The position numbers and the translations under genes are program-made. From Astrothelium macrocarpum (taxonomy: Eukaryota > Ascomycota > Dothideomycetes > Trypetheliales > Trypetheliaceae), in contig JAGEMR010000007.1 in the NCBI GenBank assembly GCA_021030915.1, forward strand, positions 62,001 to 126,000: DNA of 64,000 bases, read 5' to 3'. The notes under the pieces are model-generated. The model ran no database searches. It was not told the origin of the DNA and worked only from the letters and a program-made list of their open reading frames with translations. Shown piece by piece: positions 32,503 to 44,030 of this stretch (position 1 is its first letter; each line of letters opens with the position of its first letter).

Positions 32503-35500
32503 TCCCTTTACCGTGCTCATTGTTGATAAAGTAGGTAACCAACTGTGACTCTGCGGAATGTTGTGATGCCACCTTTTTATAGTTATGCTCTGCCATGACC
32601 GACGTACCAATACTATGGTCATGGCCATGTCTGTTGTCGCCGTGCGCTACGAGGGTGATGACTGTCCAGGCCATGCCCGCCGTCATTGTGCTTCCACTTA
32701 CTGTGCCTTACCATGCATTTGACCGCATGACTCCTCTATCCGCTGAGAGCTTTCTTGTTCCGTCACCCAGGGTTTCCGGGGTCGGCCAGGACAGTGAAAA
32801 CTGAGGGGAGGCACAGGTTTGGCAGGCACAGGCTCGAGAAAGTGTGCAAACTATTATGTAGATTAAACTTTGTTGTCAGATGTGTATGAGTCGTGTGCAG
32901 AAGTTCTGTATAGATTGAGATCGTTAATCGCTTTGTTTGGCGGTACTAACTCTTGTGGTGAGTATGAAAAGTCTCGAGTGTTCAAGAGCAGTTTGAAACC
33001 CACGAGTTATGCAGAAATATAGGGAATATCGATGAGTGTACAGACTCTAACTTGTTTGAAGTCAGAGTACCATTATTCGTTTTCCTCGACACGGTGGGTT
33101 TCTTACTACCCAAAGACGGATGTTGACTCGCCTCCAACAAATCTTCACAAAAGTGACTCTGACTTCCACGTAGAACATCTTGTTTATTACAGTGTGCGGT
33201 TATGGTGATTCGAGTCGCATCAATGGAGAAGTGTGGAGTGTGAGATCTGATAATCAAACCTTATTGAATTGTTATGACAAGAGATTGGAAGAAAGCCAAG
33301 CTCCGAGGGAAGAATGAGAGTCGGAGGGCGCTGAGCGACTGGCAATGAGAAATGTCACTCACGAAGGCGAAATAGTTTACTGCACACCTTTTAGAGAGGA
33401 CCTCATATCATTTCAAACAACTAGAGATCGTAAACAGTTTGTTGAGAAATTACTTCGAAGCTTTTCTCGTTTATCATCGTCAAGAACCTCTTTACGAGGT
33501 ATGCGGCGGCGAATTCTCTCTCGCTGTCGTAGGCAACATTTCTTATCGTGACCGGTGGTGGCGCCGATATCCAATTAGCATAGCGGACTTTCAAATTATG
33601 AACCAAGTTGGCTGAGTTTATGGCTCAAGTCCGTAACCGCGGTCTCTCGATCCACGGTACCAGCCAATTGACCTCTTCAGGCCTGCCTGTCCGGCTCCGG
33701 ATCTCCTACCTGTACTAGGGATCTCAGAGAGGAGAGGGCTATGGTTCTACGGGATAGACATGATAGTTTTTGAGAAGAGGGCGTGCCCTTAAGGGCTTCC
33801 CAAATAAACCTTCAAAAGGTTTACATGTATACGATCTGCCGTTCTCCGCAAAGAACGAACAGAAAGGAAGAGCAGCTGAAAACCACGCGCAAGCGGAGCT
33901 TCGTGGCCAGAGGCACGAAGACGCTATGAGCGTGGTGGTGGTGGCTGTCTTGGAGGAGGAAAAAGAAATCGCGTTTGTCGCCAGGTGCTGTAAATAACCG
34001 TGCTTCCAGGCGACAGGAGGCAACAGCATAATTACGTAAGCCGACTTTTAAGTGCCAGCGGTTTTTAAAAGTGAACAACAAAGATATTATTGCCATGATG
34101 TAACTAAGACCTATGTAATGTACATGTAACTCATCATCAAAGTGAGCGTTTCTTCACTTAACGTTTGTATCTGTGAGCATCTTTGCAAATGGAAGCACTT
34201 TTACTAAGATTACTGAGCATAATTGTTTTAGTTACCTTACCGAGCGAATAGCAAAACAAGTCTTACGACTCTATATCTCGAGAGTGCATGCTGCCAAATC
34301 GTACCTGACTAAAGTTCTAATGGTATTCAAGTTCTCCAAATCTATCAAGAGCTCAGGTTACTAGATTGTAGCGTGGTTTGCTAGAATCGATGGCTTCCTT
34401 ACGCAACCTCAAGCCTGTTCTCGATCGATTAGTGGACGTGTAGAAATTCTCAGAGGCGCTTTCGCGATGAGGTGTAGTGCTATTGACGGTGTGTCCACCC
34501 ATCTTTTGTCCATTTCGTATCTCATGACAGTCTATACAAACAAGTTGTAGAGACAGGCAGCATGGACGTAATGGGATGGTAGAGAGAAATATGTGGGGAG
34601 CACCCAAAGTTTTGGCGAGGACATTACTAACAGCCAACACACACATTGAAAGGAGTAACTAAATTACGTCCAATTGGAATAAGCCAAAATGAATTTTCCG
34701 GTTGAACTTGATGAGAGGGGGAACGGCCAAAAGTTTCCATAATACCGGAACATGTGTTGGGGAACTGTGCCGTTGGACATTTCTTAATCCACCCTCTGGT
34801 TAATAGATTAACTTTGCATTCGTAGATGGACTGAAAGGTACAGAAAGTCACTGGAAGCATTTTCGCTTTACTCTGCTTAAGCCGCCAGCAACGCGTGTAA
34901 CCCCACGCGTACTCGTCTATTAATTAATTGAGCATGCATACTGCGGCTTTTAAGTGCGCTGATGTCAGGTATAATTCTTAGCTGAAAAGTCCCATCCTCA
35001 CAAAGGTCTGTGAGGTGAGCATAGCCGAAGTTCTACTATGTTTAAAGTTTGCTTACGCGGTCGAGGTAGCGAACCTTGCCATTTTCTCCCTTGACATATG
35101 TGGTAATCAATAGATGAAGCCATTGCAAGCCTCTCGCCAAAAGCAAAGCTTTGAAACCGTCTTGAGGCACGCGCCAACTCTGCTTGACTCGTGATATAGG
35201 CGACCATGGATGCATTCGATGCTCAATGTTTTTTACAACGTGAACGAGACGGATTAAGCTTATGTGGAGGTTTGCTCTTACTCGAACCGTCCTACGGCCG
35301 TACGCGGTAGTGGACAGGACCAAGGTTGAAGGGCTTGTTCTGCATGGTGAGGCATCTGAAAACAAGAAGTGAGCAGCTGAAGCACCCACGAGCCATTTCC
35401 TATACTTTATGCGGAGTGCAGTCTATCGTCACTCACAGAATGGGACAAGACTCGCGTGCACATCCCGGACCGGCAATTACTTGCTCAAAGGTACGCGAGA

Positions 35501-36052
35501 GACGCTGTCCAAAAGGGAGCGTCTGCTTTGCCGGGCGCACATCGATGATCCTAGTGTATGGGGTTAGAGTCGGTGGTCGGCTAGCATGACCCGACTCAGG
35601 GAATTGTCGTGATTGGGCGAATCGCTCAGAAAGCAAGACACCACTTGCCCCAGGTCCCGTATCGGCCTCCGCCTTGCTATGGAACTTGCACTGCCTCAAT
35701 TACGGCTCTTTCCGGCCAGCTGTCGTCGATAACCTTTGAAAGACCTCCTTTTCTATTGATTGCCTTCATCACAGCACTCGCTCCTCAACATTCATTATCC
35801 ATCGATTGCCGCTGAATTTCATCGTCTGTACCACCAGCGGAGGCTGTTGCCAAGCAGGCTTTCACTGTCCGCGCGGCCCGTAGGCGCTTACTCCACCCCA
35901 CGAAACACTGCCCGGGGGCCGCGTAATACCTTGGGACCGCACCTACTTCCACTTCGTCTCGATCCTCGATTGTGAGGCAGAGCTCCCGAAGCCAGTCTGG
36001 GATATTACAACTTTTGGATCCTTAGTCCTCAGGATAGAAGCGACGCTTCGCC
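32503..36052. other. 3.5-kb gene-empty, AT-rich stretch
   Basis: No open frame with a recognisable domain on either strand. No terminal inverted repeats or transposase remnants were visible by eye; a 12-base palindrome lies at about 33786-33797. The last few hundred bases are probably the promoter and leader of the bZIP gene. Confidence 0.5.
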
Positions 36053-38050
36053 ATGGCTACTGCTCAATTTCCCTCCTCCACCCCTTTCAAGCATGAGGCC
36101 GACATTGACATGAACTCGTTCATCGACTTCACCGGTGGGGACAGCTATCCATCTCCCAAACAAGACTCTTTCTTTCCTCGTCCTGCTTTGGAAGCTTCGG
36201 AGCTACCCGACTCTGAAGACTTTCAAAGCTTTTCTGGCCCAAGTCATGAGTACGAACGATATCAGCAACAGACTGGTCTCCCACCTGCCGCTCTAACCCA
36301 CCTACATGCCTTTATTGACGAGGAATCTCAAACCTTATCTCAGTCTACTTCCGCATCAGGAAATTTTGAAATTCCCGCTACCGCGTTCAATGAGGACAAT
36401 TCGTTCGATAGCATATTAGAGGATACCATGGATGGATTCCCATTCGATGAACAGGTACGTAACCCCGCCTAACTCCGTCATCTTGACACAACCTCCCTTT
36501 TGTACCTTCTCCCTGCACCATTTTTAAGGACGCGCAACATCATATCATGACACGAATTTGGTGCTCTGCCGCTGACTTGTTCCCTCAGCATGTACCGTCC
36601 GCACAATCACAAATCAATCATGATGTCAGGCGAAGGTCTCGACAGACACAATCTCTACAAGAAAATTATATGCCAGGCGTCAACCCGCGTCTTACAGTAC
36701 CCAATCCAGTTCAATTTGGGAATGTACAACGCAGCCAATCTGTGTCCACGCCGCAGACGTTACATCCACAGCAAACCCTTCAAGCGTCGCCTGTTGTGAG
36801 TCGACCTCCTTCGCAGCAACGTTTCGATGCGAAAATCAATGTGGATGAGACTATTCACCGTGTTCTGGCGAAAATTCGTCAGGACAGTGTTCACTCCAGC
36901 CCTGGACAAGATGATGCTGCTTCTCCAGGCGGCACTACCCCTCATCTTGCAAGAGCAAAGAAGGATGAAGAGGAAATGGACGAAGATGAGAAATTGCTCG
37001 CCAGTGAGGCGGGTAAGAAATTGAGTAGCAAGGAGCGGAGACAACTACGGAACAAAGTATCGGCTAGAGCTTTCCGACATCGTCGAAAAGGTTTGTAACA
37101 CAGTCTCATTTTTAATGCCAATTGCTAATAACAACGCAGAATACATTACCACACTCGAGGATGAGCTCAAAAAGAAGGGGTCTGAATTGGATGACGCACT
37201 TGGTGAGAATCATCGTTTGAGAAAAGAAAATGAGCAGATGACGGCTTTTATCAAGGAGCTGCTCGCAAAGCCCGCTTTTCGAGGCCATCTTGAGGATCTT
37301 GCCACTGAAAATCAGTTTCAAACCCGAAGTTCATCCATGGCTCCTCCACCACGACGAACAGCCTCCAGCCAAATGATGGCGTCTACCACACCAACAAATC
37401 TGCAAAATTATGGCATGGCTACTTCTCCAATGGCATATCAGGCTCCCCAGCAGCCTTTTTCTCAACCGTCTCAAGCACCGATGCAAGGCCCAAGGACATC
37501 AGGACAAGATTTTGACATGTCTATGAATGGCCTCAGTTTGCAAACCGGCAATGATCAGTTGGGTTACACCAACAGTCAGAACAGTGCTAACAATGCTCCG
37601 TGGAATGGCGAACCCAATGTGCCTTTTGATTTCAACAATCTTCAAACATTTGCTGTTTTGGAGCTACCAGAAGGTCCTTCACTTGAAGAGCTCCGTTCAG
37701 AGACACTTTCTGGTAAAGGGAGTGTGTCTTTCTCGTCGACATTGGATGTCATTCAGGAACCGAAACCGGATTTCCCGACCATCTGCGAATTCATGCCAAG
37801 GCCTGCTGAAAAGACAGACTTTCCCACTGGATTTTCTACACTTGAAAATTCCAAGTCTAGTGGATCCGATTTGGATTTCTTCTGCGATCCTCCCACCGAC
37901 ACCTTGTCTAAAGGCCCTTCTGTTCGTGCAGAAAAATATGAGCTGGTGGTGTTGTCGTCGCGTGGTACTTCCATGACTCCAGAGGAGAGGCTTGAAAGCA
38001 TGTGCCGAGTTCTTGAAGCATCGCTACAGCATTTGGAGCGGTTGATTTGA
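36053..38050 (+). CDS. bZIP transcription factor
   Basis: Exons 36053-36454, 36589-37090, 37140-38050; 604 aa. A nuclear DNA-binding regulator; the target pathway cannot be told. Seen: an acidic, Ser/Pro-rich N-terminus, a Gln/Ser-rich middle, then the basic region SSKERRQLRNKVSARAFRHR (N-x3-A-R-x-F-R pattern). It is followed across intron 2 by EYITTLEDELKKKGSELDDA and a short heptad zipper ending FIKELL. The C-terminus is Gln/Pro/Met-rich and then acidic, compatible with activation regions. Intron 2 falls exactly at the basic/zipper boundary and its phase-1 junction restores Glu. Confidence 0.9.
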
Positions 38051-39156
38051 TCAATGTAAGCCCGGGGTCCTTGGAGTTTTGTGGAGTTGATGGCCAGAGA
38101 TACTCTAGCGATCATGTCCCGAAACGTGTGTTGGCAATGGGCTGTAAGGGTTGTTGGGATGGATAGAAAGCTGATTTGGCGTTTTGATAGGGTCATGGTA
38201 CCATTGGTTTTTGGAATTTGTAAATACTGTTCTGATTGAGTCCATCCCAACTGAAATTATTAGAACTGTGTGATCGTTCCGTGACATTTACTTTCAAAGT
38301 CGAATGTTGAAACTAGCTTGCTTGGTCGTGTGCACAATCATAGCATCCGAAGACAGTATTATTCTTGTAGATCACGTCAAAGCTGATTATACATGGAGAG
38401 CATACCAGTCTCCCGTTAAAGTACTGCCTACCTTACCTAGCTACCCAAAGCACCTCTGAGTACCTGAATTGCCACTCGCATATGACGCAAACTATTACAA
38501 GTGCCAACCTTTTGTCACAAACCATGTTCATCCAAATATTTTCGTGCTGAATGCGCTTCCATGCTCTCTCCTAGTCCCATGTAGATTGGTGTGAAGAAAT
38601 ACTTTTTTTCTTTCGGTTTGTTCGAATATACTATACTGCCAACAAATTGGCTTCGGCGTCTCTATACAAGAGGCATTATACGGCCGCTACGAGTACACGC
38701 TTGACCACTACACGACCAGTCTCTTACCTGTCCGACCAACTTCCTCGTACCTCATGTCCCTCAAAGCCGGCCACAAGACAAGCACAGTTCCGAAGAAGAA
38801 ATTACGCAAGTGGGTCATCGATAACTGGACTGATTACTGAACTTTTCCGAAAAAGCATCGGTCGTCGTTCTGGTGTTGATAGATCAAAGACCCAAGGTGA
38901 TGGCAGCCAGAAAGCTGTAAAAAAAGATGCACACTCTCATAGACGCATATCCAGAACATTAAAAGCGAAAACGGATAGGACGTGGCGAACCTGGCAGACT
39001 CCTTACTTTCCTGTTCATTATACCCAACCCCACTTCCTTACTTCTCCAGCAAACTACATTGCTTCTAAAAAGCATTACCTGTGTCTATATAATCCAACGG
39101 AATACCCGAATCGTGTCGTTGAAACCCCTGGAGGAGCCCAGCTGGGTCTGCCCAAG
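38051..39156. other. Intergenic plus AUG-less open 5' extension of tRNase Z
   Basis: 38051-38574 is ordinary spacer. From the TAG at 38572 the tRNase Z frame is open to 39156 (about 194 codons) without a Met. It has protein-like, Arg-rich content including RRRNYASG, which looks like a mitochondrial presequence cleavage region. Confidence 0.6.
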
Positions 39157-42100
39157 ATGAAGTCTTATATCCAATTCATCACGACGCCGACGGCCGATAC
39201 GCGTGGCACAGCAATGCTGATGCATTTTGATTCGAAGCGTTACATCATTGGGAATATCCATGAAGGCTTCCAGAGGGCTATAATACAAATGGGGCCCCGT
39301 ATGACAAAGGTTGGGGCAGTTTTCATGACTGGTCGCACGGAATGGAGTAATCTAGGTGGCCTTTTGGGTATGATTTTGACACTGGCCGACAGTGTGGCAA
39401 CTAGTGCTGCATCAAGAGCAGAGGAACGAGAGAAAACCAGAAAGAGAAAGGCCGAGAGAGAAAACCAAAACGGACATATTAGTCAGGGTGGAGGCGGTGA
39501 TTCAGGACCATTAAAGAAGACGTGGCTAGAAGAAATGGGGCAGTTGACACTACTTGGACCACCAAACCTCAATCACCTGCTCGCAACCGCGCGTAAATTT
39601 GTGTTTCGAAAGGGTATGCCATTGGAAGCAATAGAAGCAGGAGATCAGAATGTGACCGAGCAACTTGATACGTGGGATCCATCTTGGTCCGATGAGAATC
39701 TGAAAGTCTGGGCCATGTCGGTATTACCACATTCTCAGTCTGACGATTCTTTTTCCGTATTAGGATCAAAGAGTCCTAGAAAACGAAGCTTTGATGAAGT
39801 TGAAGCTGCCGAGGTCAAAGGTATGGTCAAACAGCAATTGCGTGAGCCCAATTTGCAAGTGACTAAAGGCGTGGTCGCCGACATGTTTTCTTCGCAATGG
39901 AGTCTCGATGCACTCTTCGAAACACCATTATCCGAAGTTCAACTTCCTGCTACTCTTTTTGTTCGTAACCCACAGACCAAAAAGATTGAAAAATACACAG
40001 GGCCCCTCCCTGGAAGTCAAGAACCGCTGCCAAAGACTACCGTCTTGGTACGAAAACCGTGGCCAGGGGCATCTGTAAAATCTTTGCCACATACGGAGCC
40101 TGCCAAGGAAGCAATATCTTATATCTTCCGCTGTCACAACACGCGTGGTAAATTCAAGGTCGAGGAAGCCAAAAAATTAGGCGTTGGGCCATTGGATTAC
40201 AAGAAGTTGATAGCAGGAGAAAGTGTACTTGCTGAAGATGGTAAGACTGTTACTCCTGACATGGTCCTTGAACCAGAGAAGTCGGGTAATGGTTTTGCTG
40301 TCGTGGATGTCCCTACACTGGATTATGTGGGACCATTAATTCAGCGAAGAGAGTGGAAATCAGAGGTGTTTAATGGTGTAGGTGCAATCGTGTGGCTTCT
40401 TGGCGAGGGCGTCAGTACCAGTCAAGCTTTACAAAGTTTCATGGAGGAACTAAAACATCTTCGGCACATCATCTCGTCTCTCGATAATTCGGTGAATCGA
40501 ATATCTTATGATTCTGTGGCTTCGGCAACAACGCGTCTGAGTCAGATCGATCCCAAACGGTACCAAATACCACTTTTTAGTAACAATCGAGATTTGGAAA
40601 CCAACGAATCTCTGAACGGTGGAAAATTGCCCGATTTCATTCGTATCCCTGAACGAGGTGAGATCTTGAATGTGATGCCACAGTTTGGGTTCGATATCAA
40701 GCAAAAGGTTCCACTTTTGGACATTGATGGAGTGAAAAAAGAAACTTCGCCAGAAATCTTGACGCTTGCGACTGAGGCTGTCCAGAACATGGCGGCGAAT
40801 GAGGCAGAGTTGCAACAATGGGCAGATGGACTTCCCAGTAATGACACTGAGATCATTACATTGGGAACCGGATCGGCATTGCCTTCAAAATACAGAAACG
40901 TTTCGGCAACACTTGTCCGTGTCCCAGGATATGGATCAATTCTTTTTGATTGTGGCGAAAATACTCTTGGACAGCTGGAACGCGTCTTTCCTCCACAAGA
41001 GTTGCGTCAAGTTCTACGAGACCTGCGAATTATTTGGATAAGCCACATGCACGCGGATCACCACCTTGGCATCGTTTCAGTCATAAAAGCCTGGTATCAA
41101 ACTGTCCATAACTCCCAACCCGCCAGCTCAATACCTTTTTCCAGCGATCTTCACAGCAATCCCGCCAAACTAATGAGCGAGAATCGTCTTGCAGTCATAT
41201 CCGCAGGCTCAATGCTCCAATGGCTCCACGAATACAATGCCGTCGAAGATTACGGTTATTCCCGCCTCGCACCCATCGCCATCACGCCAGCCAAGCCCAG
41301 CAAAAACATTGCCTCCAGCTTACAATGGTTTTCTCAACCCGTCGCAGCCAAGGCCTCATCATCTCAAAATCCTGCCGAAATCCCCACCATCCCTTCCCAC
41401 ACCCCGCCGATCCCGCAACACCAACACCCAGCCTCGCTCTCGACCCTCATCTCGCCAGTCCTCCTCAACCTGCGCTCCATGCAATCCGTGCTGGTCTCGC
41501 ACTGCCGCAGCGCGCACGCCGTGGCGCTCACCCTGCCGTCGGGCCTGAAGCTCGCCTACTCGGGCGACTGCCGGCCGTCCCGCCGCTTCGCCGCCATTGG
41601 CCGCGGCGCGCACCTCCTCATCCATGAGGCTACCTTTGACGACGAGCTGGCCGGCGACGCGGTAGCCAAAAAGCATAGCACTACGCAGGAGGCGCTGAAG
41701 GTGGGTGCGTGGATGGGTGCCAAGGCGGTGCTCTTGACGCATTTTAGTCAGCGGTATCAGAAGGTGCCCGTGTTGGATGGTTTGGAGGAGGCATTGAGGG
41801 GAGATGAGGGGGGTGCTGAAGAAGAGGTGGAGTTGGGGGAGGAGGACGATGATGGTGCGCCGTTGGATGCGGCGGTGGTGGAGAAGGGTGAATCGATGTT
41901 TGTGTCGCTTGCCGATGCTGGCAAGGATCAGAAGACGGAGGGAGAGCACGATGGCGGTGGGGAGGAGAAGGAGAGGGAGCGTTTTCAGCCGGCTTTGCAG
42001 ACTCCCTTGGTTTCTGGACCGTCTGCTAAGCCAGATGCGATTGTGAAACCTGATCCGGATGCATCAGCAGAGGCAGCGCGGGATATGAAGATTGCTATTG

Positions 42101-42300
42101 CGTTTGATTATATGCGGCTACGCCTTGGTGATATTGCCAAGATGAGCTATTTCACACCCGCCCTACGTCGGTTGTATGCGGATCAGGAGCGTGAAAAGGA
42201 TGAGGACGTGGGAAAACTTACGACAGAGAACTCGAAAGCCGCGAAAGAGGGACCGGCAAAGGGAGAGGCGAAGAAGTTGAAGGGCAAGTCAAAGCAATAG
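39157..42300 (+). CDS. trz1: Long-form tRNase Z (tRNA 3'-processing endonuclease)
   Basis: From the conserved family start MKSYIQFITTPTADTRG at 39157 the product is 1047 aa with no introns. It cleaves the 3' trailer from pre-tRNAs in nucleus and mitochondria. Seen: an inactive N-terminal metallo-beta-lactamase half with a Lys/Arg-rich NLS-like insert near 39430, then the active C-terminal half beginning ITLGTGSALPSKYRN (PxKxRN). The zinc motif SHMHADHHLG (HxHxDH), AYSGDCRPS, HEATFDDEL, KKHSTTQEA and LTHFSQRYQKVPV follow. The C-terminus has acidic and Lys-rich extensions. The frame continues open upstream without AUG. A GC island spans about 41230-42000 with its C/G switch near 41620. Confidence 0.92.
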   Translation: MKSYIQFITTPTADTRGTAMLMHFDSKRYIIGNIHEGFQRAIIQMGPRMTKVGAVFMTGRTEWSNLGGLLGMILTLADSVATSAASRAEEREKTRKRKAERENQNGHISQGGGGDSGPLKKTWLEEMGQLTLLGPPNLNHLLATARKFVFRKGMPLEAIEAGDQNVTEQLDTWDPSWSDENLKVWAMSVLPHSQSDDSFSVLGSKSPRKRSFDEVEAAEVKGMVKQQLREPNLQVTKGVVADMFSSQWSLDALFETPLSEVQLPATLFVRNPQTKKIEKYTGPLPGSQEPLPKTTVLVRKPWPGASVKSLPHTEPAKEAISYIFRCHNTRGKFKVEEAKKLGVGPLDYKKLIAGESVLAEDGKTVTPDMVLEPEKSGNGFAVVDVPTLDYVGPLIQRREWKSEVFNGVGAIVWLLGEGVSTSQALQSFMEELKHLRHIISSLDNSVNRISYDSVASATTRLSQIDPKRYQIPLFSNNRDLETNESLNGGKLPDFIRIPERGEILNVMPQFGFDIKQKVPLLDIDGVKKETSPEILTLATEAVQNMAANEAELQQWADGLPSNDTEIITLGTGSALPSKYRNVSATLVRVPGYGSILFDCGENTLGQLERVFPPQELRQVLRDLRIIWISHMHADHHLGIVSVIKAWYQTVHNSQPASSIPFSSDLHSNPAKLMSENRLAVISAGSMLQWLHEYNAVEDYGYSRLAPIAITPAKPSKNIASSLQWFSQPVAAKASSSQNPAEIPTIPSHTPPIPQHQHPASLSTLISPVLLNLRSMQSVLVSHCRSAHAVALTLPSGLKLAYSGDCRPSRRFAAIGRGAHLLIHEATFDDELAGDAVAKKHSTTQEALKVGAWMGAKAVLLTHFSQRYQKVPVLDGLEEALRGDEGGAEEEVELGEEDDDGAPLDAAVVEKGESMFVSLADAGKDQKTEGEHDGGGEEKERERFQPALQTPLVSGPSAKPDAIVKPDPDASAEAARDMKIAIAFDYMRLRLGDIAKMSYFTPALRRLYADQEREKDEDVGKLTTENSKAAKEGPAKGEAKKLKGKSKQ

Positions 42301-42522
42301 AGTAAATGAGCTGGCAATTGGAACGAAAAACTCAAACAGTGTACATTAGAAAGCAAGAGCAAGAAAACGCATGTCGTAGACTCTTCTTGAACCATCCCAT
42401 GCAAAAATCAACACCCCACAACCAACACAATGCCGTAGAAAAGCAAACTCCCCAAACCCCCATATCTTGAACTCCCAGCTTCCTCCCCAAAGCAATCCCG
42501 CCCAAATTTCAACCATCACAAT

Positions 42523-43634
42523 CTACCACACCCCCATATCCTGCAACTCAATCTCCTCCGCCCCCCCTCCCGCCGCCGCCGCTACCACCACCACAGACCG
42601 ACCCCTCGCCCACCACACCAACTCGCACATCATCCACACGCCCACCAGCACAGGTACCCACACGAGCCACGCCACCACGGGCCCACAGCCCACCTCGATG
42701 CCCGTCCGCGCCATCAAGTCCGCGCTCGAGCGGCTCGCAGGCGGGCGATTACACACCTCGGAAACACCCGCGGCCGCCGCGAGCGTGGCTGCGAAAGCGA
42801 GGCTTGCGACGCCCACGACGATCGCGCGCAGGATCGTCCAGGGGGGTGCCTGGAGGAGGCGGAAGAGCGCGAAGAGGCTGGGGAGGAGGATGTGCAGGAT
42901 CATGGCGGTGCCGTGGGTGATGAGGCTGGTTGAAAAGGGTGGTTAGTTTGTGGTGGTTGAATTTGGCTGGGGGTCTCCCTGGGAGAGGATTTGAGGGGGG
43001 GAGGGAGCGCTTACAGCCAGGTGAGACGGACTGCGATGCAGTTCTCGTCGTTGGCGGGGTCGCATGCCGGCGTGATTTGGCACGTGGCGACTGGCTCGTC
43101 GTAGGTGATGGCGAAGCTGGCTGCGCCGGCGTAGGGGTGGCAGGTGGTCTGCCGGGCGGATTCGGTGCACCACGAGAGGTAGTGCAGGCGGATGGTGCGG
43201 AGGGGGCCTGGGATGTTTGTCCACTGGGGGGTGCTTGGTTAGATTTTGGTCGTAAATAGGGGGAGGAGAGAAAAGAGGGGTGGTTTGTACTGCTGAAGGT
43301 CCAGTGGCTGCTGCATGGAGTTGCATGGCTATGGACGGAAGACCAAAAGTGAAATCGACTGGAAGCTGTTGTTACTCGCTGCCTTCATAAAATTCCGGCG
43401 GAGATCCGTGACCAAAACGGTAGTATTTCGCGTAAGTACCTCGACGAGGAATATGTCTTGTAAGCTGTGAGAATGTTAGTCTTGAGCAGATGGACTAGGG
43501 AGGCTCCTAGTTGAAAAGATATTATTTAGGAGGAGCACTCACAATTCCGGGGTGCGCCCTCCAATCTGGGCGAAGAAGAGAGGCCAGAAGCTGGCCAGGG
43601 AGCAGATGGTGGCAATGAGGGCTGCCCGGTACAT
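42523..43634 (-). CDS. Four-TM SUR7/PalI-like plasma-membrane protein
   Basis: Exons on the minus strand: 43634-43543, 43464-43440, 43223-43015, 42925-42523. Phases are consistent and give 242 aa; the 216-bp second intron is long for this window and could hide another small exon. Seen: an N-terminal TM (MYRAALIATICSLASFWPLF), a Cys-containing extracellular loop (LRTIRLHYLSWCTES, ITPACDPANDENC), then TM helices at THGTAMILHILLPSLFALF, AIVVGVASLAFAATLAAAAG and VVAWLVWVPVLVGVWMMCEL. The topology suits the eisosome SUR7 or pH-sensing PalI group, which I infer from architecture only. Confidence 0.6.
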
Positions 43635-44030
43635 TGTGGATCAAAAAAATTGATAGTCAAAATTTGGTTTCAAATATAAGAAAGTTGATTGTGGTGGGAG
43701 CTGTTGGAAAAGGTTGGTGAAGGAGGAAACGATCTAAAAATATAGGGAGTATCTCGTTTAAATATGGCAGAATCAGGCAAAGGAAACAAATCTCAATACT
43801 ACTAGAAAGTGAATCGGAAGACTTCAAAGTGTCGAGGGGTGCCTGAACACTGTCACCTCAATTTATGTGATCTTCAAGTATATCTCTTGTAAATCAAGTG
43901 AACGAAGACAACGAGTCACTTGATTAGGGTATCTTATGCAAATCTCTATACATACAAATGCGATTGACTTCGTCACTTCTGTCAAGGGTAGACGGTGTGG
44001 TACCTAGAACTTTCATAAGGGCCATGCTCG
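43635..44030. other. Intergenic, tandem minus-strand genes
   Basis: Upstream region of the SUR7-like gene and 3' flank of the thaumatin-like gene. Nothing else seen. Confidence 0.55.

Noticed and set aside
33780..33850. Palindromic bases and short inverted repeat suggesting a transposon end
   Set aside because: Too short, and no matching end, target-site duplication or transposase remnant could be found nearby.
42943..43326. Pro/His-rich minus-strand open frame inside the SUR7-like gene
   Set aside because: An alternative frame across exon 3 and its intron; the in-phase exon encodes the Cys-bearing loop instead.
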